Part shown: positions 62,602 through 64,000 of the stretch, one piece after another
Layout: every line of letters starts with the position of its first letter
How positions within the stretch are numbered: position 1 is the first letter of the stretch
NCBI RefSeq assembly: GCF_037975245.1
Contig: NC_092566.1
Location: 10,753,501 to 10,817,500, forward strand
DNA from: Apostichopus japonicus
Lineage: Eukaryota; Echinodermata; Holothuroidea; Aspidochirotida; Stichopodidae
Reading direction: 5' to 3'
Length of the DNA stretch: 64,000 bases
Made by a program: the position numbers and the translations under genes
Notes under the pieces: model-generated
The model's input: only the letters and a program-made list of their open reading frames with translations
Databases searched by the model: none
Told to the model about the DNA's origin: nothing

Positions 62602-63936
62602 CCATCATCATCACCATCGCCACCATCATCATCATCACCATCATCATCATCATCTCCATCTTCATCTTCATCGTATCATTATTATTCTACAATGAGGTAC
62701 ACATTTTTCAAGGATAAATGGTGTTGAATGCCATCTACAGTTGCTCTGCTGTTTACATATTAAGCTAAAAGGATATGTTTTGGTTGAGGTATTATAATTT
62801 GTAAAACAATGGATTCACACTGTAACATTTAGTCCTGCACCGAGTAGCCGACGTCAACATCAGATTTAGCATTCCAGAAATAATACATCCCCATCCTCAA
62901 GCCCACCATCCCCTCCTCCTCTGGACCCTGTTCATCACCTCCACCAGACCACACCCCTCCTCCAGACCACCGCACTTGTCCTGTCTCCATACTCCCACCC
63001 TTTGCCTTTACGAGACCTCCCTTCCCCCTCAGAGATAAAGCATGTTTTTATACGTGATAATCTGGAAACAAGGAGAGCTGTAGAAACATACCTATACCAG
63101 CACTTAATTTGTTTGACTAAAAACCTGCTTCAAGTAATCTTTTAAAAGAAATTCTCATTTACTTATTCCCTTGACTTTCAAATCATCATCAGGCGTCAGA
63201 ACTATTTATGAATAAGCACGACAACAGGCTTTGTCAGCTGGTTCGAATTTAATCGGTTGGAATTTTCTGGTAATTTTGATAATTGAAAGTAAACTGTCTT
63301 ACCCATGCAAAAATTGCCGTTCCACAAGAATCCAGGGGCGCATTGACAAACATACGGGCCTGGCGTGTTTATACAAACTGGCGGGCCATAAAAGCTAGAA
63401 TCGCATGAGGAGACGGTCGAGTTCATTTCAGCTGTGGGGTAGAAATAAAATATTATTATCTGCACAGGATTCCATCGTCATTAATTCGTGTTACTGAATT
63501 TTAAGAAAATTACGAACGGCGAGGAGTACTGGAACAGTGATGTGTGTGTGTGTGTGGGGGGGGGGGGAGTTCGAAAAGACAATAGAAAATTAGTCAAATT
63601 AAAGATATATTTATATGGAAATAGGTTATATTTTGATGGAACGACGGTAATGTCCCTTACGTGATGAGCAGTTATTACTTGTGTCCTTAAGTTTGTAACC
63701 AGCTTTGCTAATAATTTCTTGGAACTGAACACGTGACTGGATTCTTTGGCAAAGACATGCAATCAATGATCCAATTGGCGTTTTTGTGTTATCAGTTTCT
63801 ATATTTTTTATTTCTCTTCTGCTTGTGACATTCATCAAGGAGAAATGTCCCCAAAATGTATAACCAACAGAAATTATACGCGTTATACAGCATGTCATAT
63901 TTAGCACAGTGTCCCAAACGATTAAAGTACAGTGAA
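44848..63936 (-). CDS. Adhesion GPCR: EGF-pentraxin-HRM-GAIN-GPS-7TM, N-terminus off window
   Basis: Family B2 receptor traced exon by exon. Exons in transcript order: 63936(?)-63661, 63431-63303, 62199-61897, 61318-60992, 60287-60231, 59732-59655, 59016-58904, 58400-58143, 57719-57512, 56768-56589, 55980-55917, 55178-55010, 54604-54555, 53428-53296, 51710-51601, 50040-49941, 48756-48594, 48237-48171, 47554-47494, 46891-46806, 46617-46491, 45849-45496, 44958-44848. Every traced intron is GT..AG, codon phase is continuous, and no internal stop occurs. From the EGF exon on, the product is about 1081 residues. It probably couples extracellular adhesion to G-protein signalling at the plasma membrane. 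The pentraxin module recalls ADGRD, ADGRG4 and ADGRG6, but HRM in the same protein means subfamily assignment needs a tree. The GPS lacks the usual nucleophile. All exon borders are inferred from splice consensus and phase, without transcripts. Confidence 0.9.
45360..45446 (+). mobile_element. LINE-type 3' tail in the last intron of the aGPCR gene
   Basis: It reads AGCGCAACGAGAATTATT...TTGGCGCTATATAAAACTTACG followed by five ATT units, closely resembling the tail at 9428-9582. It lies antisense to the receptor gene between its penultimate and last exons. Confidence 0.55.
45427..45849 (-). CDS. aGPCR exon: end of TM7 and cytoplasmic tail (two possible 3' ends)
   Basis: The acceptor CATCTTTTTCAG is followed by GAFFFTFFCCLNGEV, the end of TM7 with the NGEV motif conserved in adhesion GPCRs. 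Then comes a Ser/Arg-rich tail with RPTTRRTLS and NSLNSEHAEEES segments. Preferred 3' end: donor GAG|GTAAAA at 45495, giving exon 45496-45849 (118 codons) joined to 44958. If that donor is skipped, the frame runs on through KLYLQRECGF into the AAT units of the LINE tail and stops at 45427, giving an Asn-run C-terminus. Confidence 0.85.
   Translation of the reverse strand, partial: GAFFFTFFCCLNGEVTEAINDYRMGMTQTSGLQRTTRYSIYRRYVPRPTTRRTLSNQSGGSSGASQTPRRNSLNSEHAEEESDIPLTNKNQSLREHVLRSSVDKMRLLRRGGNVTFDEVKLYLQRECGFKSLASNNNNNT
46491..46617 (-). CDS. aGPCR exon: TM6 and start of TM7
   Basis: 127 nt. The acceptor TTTTGTAG precedes G|AAT CAT; the frame reads NHCKGCWIQIMLIV...FALFSVDML (TM6) and then SIIPQILFAMFDMLQ (TM7 start). 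The donor is CAG|GTAAAA. It joins in frame to GAFFF in the next exon. Confidence 0.9.
46806..46891 (-). CDS. aGPCR exon: end of TM5 and intracellular loop 3
   Basis: 86 nt, ITVFVLIYTGKDISES followed by a charged loop (FKDEKTNKVIT). Acceptor TTTTTTGACAG; donor AC|GTGAGT. Confidence 0.9.
47494..47554 (-). CDS. aGPCR exon: extracellular loop 2 and TM5
   Basis: 61 nt encoding CFMDFSFVWFMIGPAAGIWG. The initial Cys is the position that normally pairs with the TM3 cysteine in this family. Donor GA|GTAAGT. Confidence 0.9.
48171..48237 (-). CDS. aGPCR exon: TM4
   Basis: 67 nt encoding APGILVGVLANTNWNDYFSS. Acceptor TTTCTTTCTATTAG; donor GT|GTAAGT. The Pro-containing start fits the IGW-x-x-P pattern at the TM4 entry. 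Confidence 0.9.
48594..48756 (-). CDS. aGPCR exon: TM3, intracellular loop 2, start of TM4
   Basis: 163 nt. LICKIITILIHFLFV (TM3 with its conserved Cys), then WICNEAFNLYVEV and loop 2, ending RYYVIGW. The only donor that keeps frame with the TM4 exon is T|GTACGA, a non-consensus but GT-type site. Acceptor TTTTATTTTTTCCAG. Confidence 0.9.
49248..49597. mobile_element. hAT-type non-autonomous element with perfect 8-bp target duplication
   Basis: The ends CAGTGGCGTAGGAA and TTCCTATGCCCTTG are imperfect inverted repeats. The exact octamer CTTATGTA flanks both sides (49240-49247 and 49598-49605). The interior holds poly-G/poly-C blocks and a diverged internal repeat of TTTGCATTT...GATGCAATTTGGTG about 90 bp apart. 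There is no transposase. It is inserted in the aGPCR intron between the TM2 and TM3 exons. Confidence 0.85.
49941..50040 (-). CDS. aGPCR exon: TM2
   Basis: 100 nt encoding CVTDTVAVHRNLAVSEILLQ then LTFLIGTPRIENA. The HRNLAVSEIL core is typical of TM2 in family B receptors. Strong acceptor TTTTCTTCTTCTGCAG; donor GCG|GTACGA. It joins in frame on both sides. Confidence 0.9.
50105..50390. repeat. (TA)n compound microsatellite
   Basis: About 285 bp of TA/TATATACA units. The flank ATTTGTCGCGTACAA occurs at both 50387 and 50414. Confidence 0.95.
51601..51710 (-). CDS. aGPCR exon: post-GPS linker and TM1
   Basis: 110 nt encoding WDPGEPPRFFPRFPM then FIGCAVSITFFAVSLGTFF (TM1) and YFR. Acceptor TTTGACTTATAG; donor CAG|GTTCGA. 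Confidence 0.9.
53296..53428 (-). CDS. aGPCR exon: GPS second half
   Basis: 133 nt encoding SLVDWSWTSEGCFVRP...DYDEKAICECHHVGVFAITT. It carries three of the four GPS cysteines and the W..GC...C.C.H pattern. The usual cleavage dipeptide HL|T/S is replaced by HV|G, so autoproteolysis is doubtful. Donor AAC|GTAAGT. Confidence 0.92.
53582..54064. repeat. Degenerate tandem array of about 75-95-bp units in an aGPCR intron
   Basis: Five to six units begin with TATTGTATCAAAATAATA and contain CATCCGCAATACTATTGTTG and ATTACCCGTTTCAC-TATTAT. Starts are at about 53588, 53677, 53756, 53843, 53930 and 54003. It lies between the two GPS exons. Confidence 0.8.
54555..54604 (-). CDS. aGPCR micro-exon: GPS first part
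   Basis: 50 nt encoding TFNISNASCQHLNRTV. It supplies the first GPS cysteine and two N-glycosylation sequons. The Trp usual after this cysteine is absent. Acceptor CCCCCTATCTGTAG; donor GG|GTAAGT. Phase joins exactly with both neighbours. Confidence 0.85.
55010..55178 (-). CDS. aGPCR exon: GAIN subdomain B
   Basis: 169 nt encoding QVVVQFYRDKHLAF...TPILTFSVFDSAGE...EPLIFELGFLN, beta-strand-rich sequence just before the GPS. Acceptor TTTCATCTTTCACAG; donor AAT|GTAAGT. Confidence 0.9.
55917..55980 (-). CDS. aGPCR exon: GAIN (short)
   Basis: 64 nt encoding IGYSFVKLTSMSWLLPNHP. Acceptor AAATTTGTAG; donor GA|GTAAGT. Confidence 0.85.
56589..56768 (-). CDS. aGPCR exon: GAIN middle part
   Basis: 180 nt encoding LFVRLSDRSELISDITL...QVNQWNGALEKGVGRMKIP...DVKNKSD. 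Acceptor TTGTATCTTGCAG; donor G|GTGAGT. Confidence 0.9.
57512..57719 (-). CDS. aGPCR exon: GAIN subdomain A
   Basis: 208 nt encoding helical sequence ELLGLVDSILYGAF...GYEALRLLEVIDRF...GFDLNTI. Acceptor TGTTTAATTGCAG; donor G|GTAAGT. Confidence 0.9.
58143..58400 (-). CDS. aGPCR exon: GAIN subdomain A, helical start
   Basis: 258 nt, phase 0 at both ends. Charged helices (EVSLLKNMTKLIRHMSKV, DLVTIIDVIDMLVQVQ) typical of the start of GAIN. Donor GAG|GTAAAC. Confidence 0.9.
58904..59016 (-). CDS. aGPCR exon: HRM second half
   Basis: 113 nt encoding GKATRTCLPIKKETVGKWGP then VDVSNCVTG, the Cys-Trp-Cys half of a hormone-receptor motif. Acceptor TTTTATTCCACTGCAG; donor GAG|GTGAGC. Confidence 0.92.
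59655..59732 (-). CDS. aGPCR exon: HRM first half
   Basis: 78 nt encoding YEGNLEWPRTTVGTTVELPC, the W-P...G...PCP pattern that opens HRM domains. Acceptor AGTGTGTTTTAG; donor G|GTAAGA. Confidence 0.9.
60231..60287 (-). CDS. aGPCR exon: short Cys-rich linker
   Basis: 57 nt encoding YCGIDRVTSCDKSCTQTL between pentraxin and HRM. Three cysteines; no named domain. Acceptor TTGGTACAG, with a T-run about 15 bases upstream; donor G|GTAAGT. Confidence 0.85.
60992..61318 (-). CDS. aGPCR exon: pentraxin/LamG-like domain, C-terminal part
   Basis: 327 nt. GSWATYSEGKIRDSG, then GGELVIGNPPEGE, MGQVHVWGESYSERQI and CTFSDCGNIVEWTDF, matching the second half of pentraxin domains (IxGGxLVLG, W...L....I..., GNI..W). 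Acceptor TGAATTTCTAG; donor G|GTAAGT. Confidence 0.92.
61897..62199 (-). CDS. aGPCR exon: pentraxin/LamG-like domain, N-terminal part
   Basis: 303 nt. LVFPRNSTTNNYVELL, then FTIALWVNF and WTHLAITWKAE, the typical first half of a pentraxin fold (FPxxS..YV.L, T.C.W.., W.H.C.TW) with Ala and Leu where pentraxins usually have the two cysteines. Donor G|GTTTGT. Confidence 0.92.
62512..62680. repeat. (ATC)n/(ACC) microsatellite
   Basis: Imperfect CAT/CAC trinucleotide repeats in the intron between the EGF and pentraxin exons. Confidence 0.95.
63303..63431 (-). CDS. aGPCR exon: EGF-like domain
   Basis: 129 nt encoding one EGF module: CDSSFYGPPVC, INTPGPYVCQC, APGFLWNGNFC. Six cysteines. Acceptor TTTCTACCCCACAG; donor G|GTAAGA. 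Phase-1 introns on both sides. Confidence 0.92.
63661..63936 (-). CDS. aGPCR upstream exon, 5' border uncertain
   Basis: The open frame ends at donor C|GTAAGG and joins in frame to the EGF exon. Visible residues include GYTFWGHFSLMNVTS, ACLCQRIQSRVQFQEI and KDTSNNCSS. No domain is recognised. The proposed acceptor at 63937-63938 (ATATTAG) would give the same phase-1/phase-1 pattern as the following exons but has a poor pyrimidine tract. The frame stays open to about 63975. Confidence 0.55.
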
Positions 63937-64000
63937 CTAATATATCAATTAAGCTTTCCGACCGACAGCTTTCCCAAGTTCAAGCTTGAAAATCGATATC

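Overview
The window is eukaryotic nuclear DNA from an animal. It has long AT-rich non-coding stretches, many microsatellites, and genes split by introns with GT..AG borders. The gene families are animal families: an adhesion GPCR, LRR-Ig membrane proteins and a PRDM8/ZNF488-like zinc-finger factor. The short palindrome ATAGGCCTAT recurs, hAT-like non-autonomous elements and truncated LINEs are scattered through the window, and the intron-rich adhesion receptor carries EGF, pentraxin and HRM modules. Together these fit a marine invertebrate, and I would guess an echinoderm. That assignment is inference.

Layout. Positions 1-7570 hold no convincing gene, only a truncated LINE at about 6168-6755. 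Positions 7571-9142 (minus) encode a 523-residue LRR-Ig transmembrane protein in one coding exon, with a probable 5' non-coding exon near 11391. Positions 11867-12248 are a hAT-like MITE, followed by a 100-bp tandem array. Positions 12850-22000 are non-coding and microsatellite-rich. Positions 22025-23686 (minus) encode a second, paralogous LRR-Ig protein of 553 residues, preceded by an array of about 71-bp units with a conserved palindrome. Positions 24400-33450 are non-coding, with another degenerate array at about 29140-29970. Positions 33902-34624 (minus) encode a 240-residue protein with two C2H2 fingers, with a MITE just past its stop codon. Positions 34630-44800 hold a truncated LINE and a 265-bp tandem duplication but no recognised gene.

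The last 19 kb (44848 to the right edge, minus strand) is one adhesion GPCR gene. I traced 21 exons ending at 63431, plus a probable 22nd exon running toward the edge. Reading frame and splice phase stay continuous throughout, giving about 1081 residues. Domain order is unknown N-terminal part, EGF, pentraxin, Cys-rich linker, HRM, GAIN, GPS, seven transmembrane helices, and a cytoplasmic tail ending in a possible PDZ ligand. The N-terminus lies outside the window.

All recognised genes are on the minus strand. Three of the four are surface proteins of adhesion or signalling type, but nothing in the sequence shows that they act together. Notable features are the non-canonical GPS cleavage site, phase-1 introns around every ectodomain module, a LINE tail that could supply an alternative receptor C-terminus, several tandem arrays of degenerate units, and a marked excess of the palindrome TGACGTCA.
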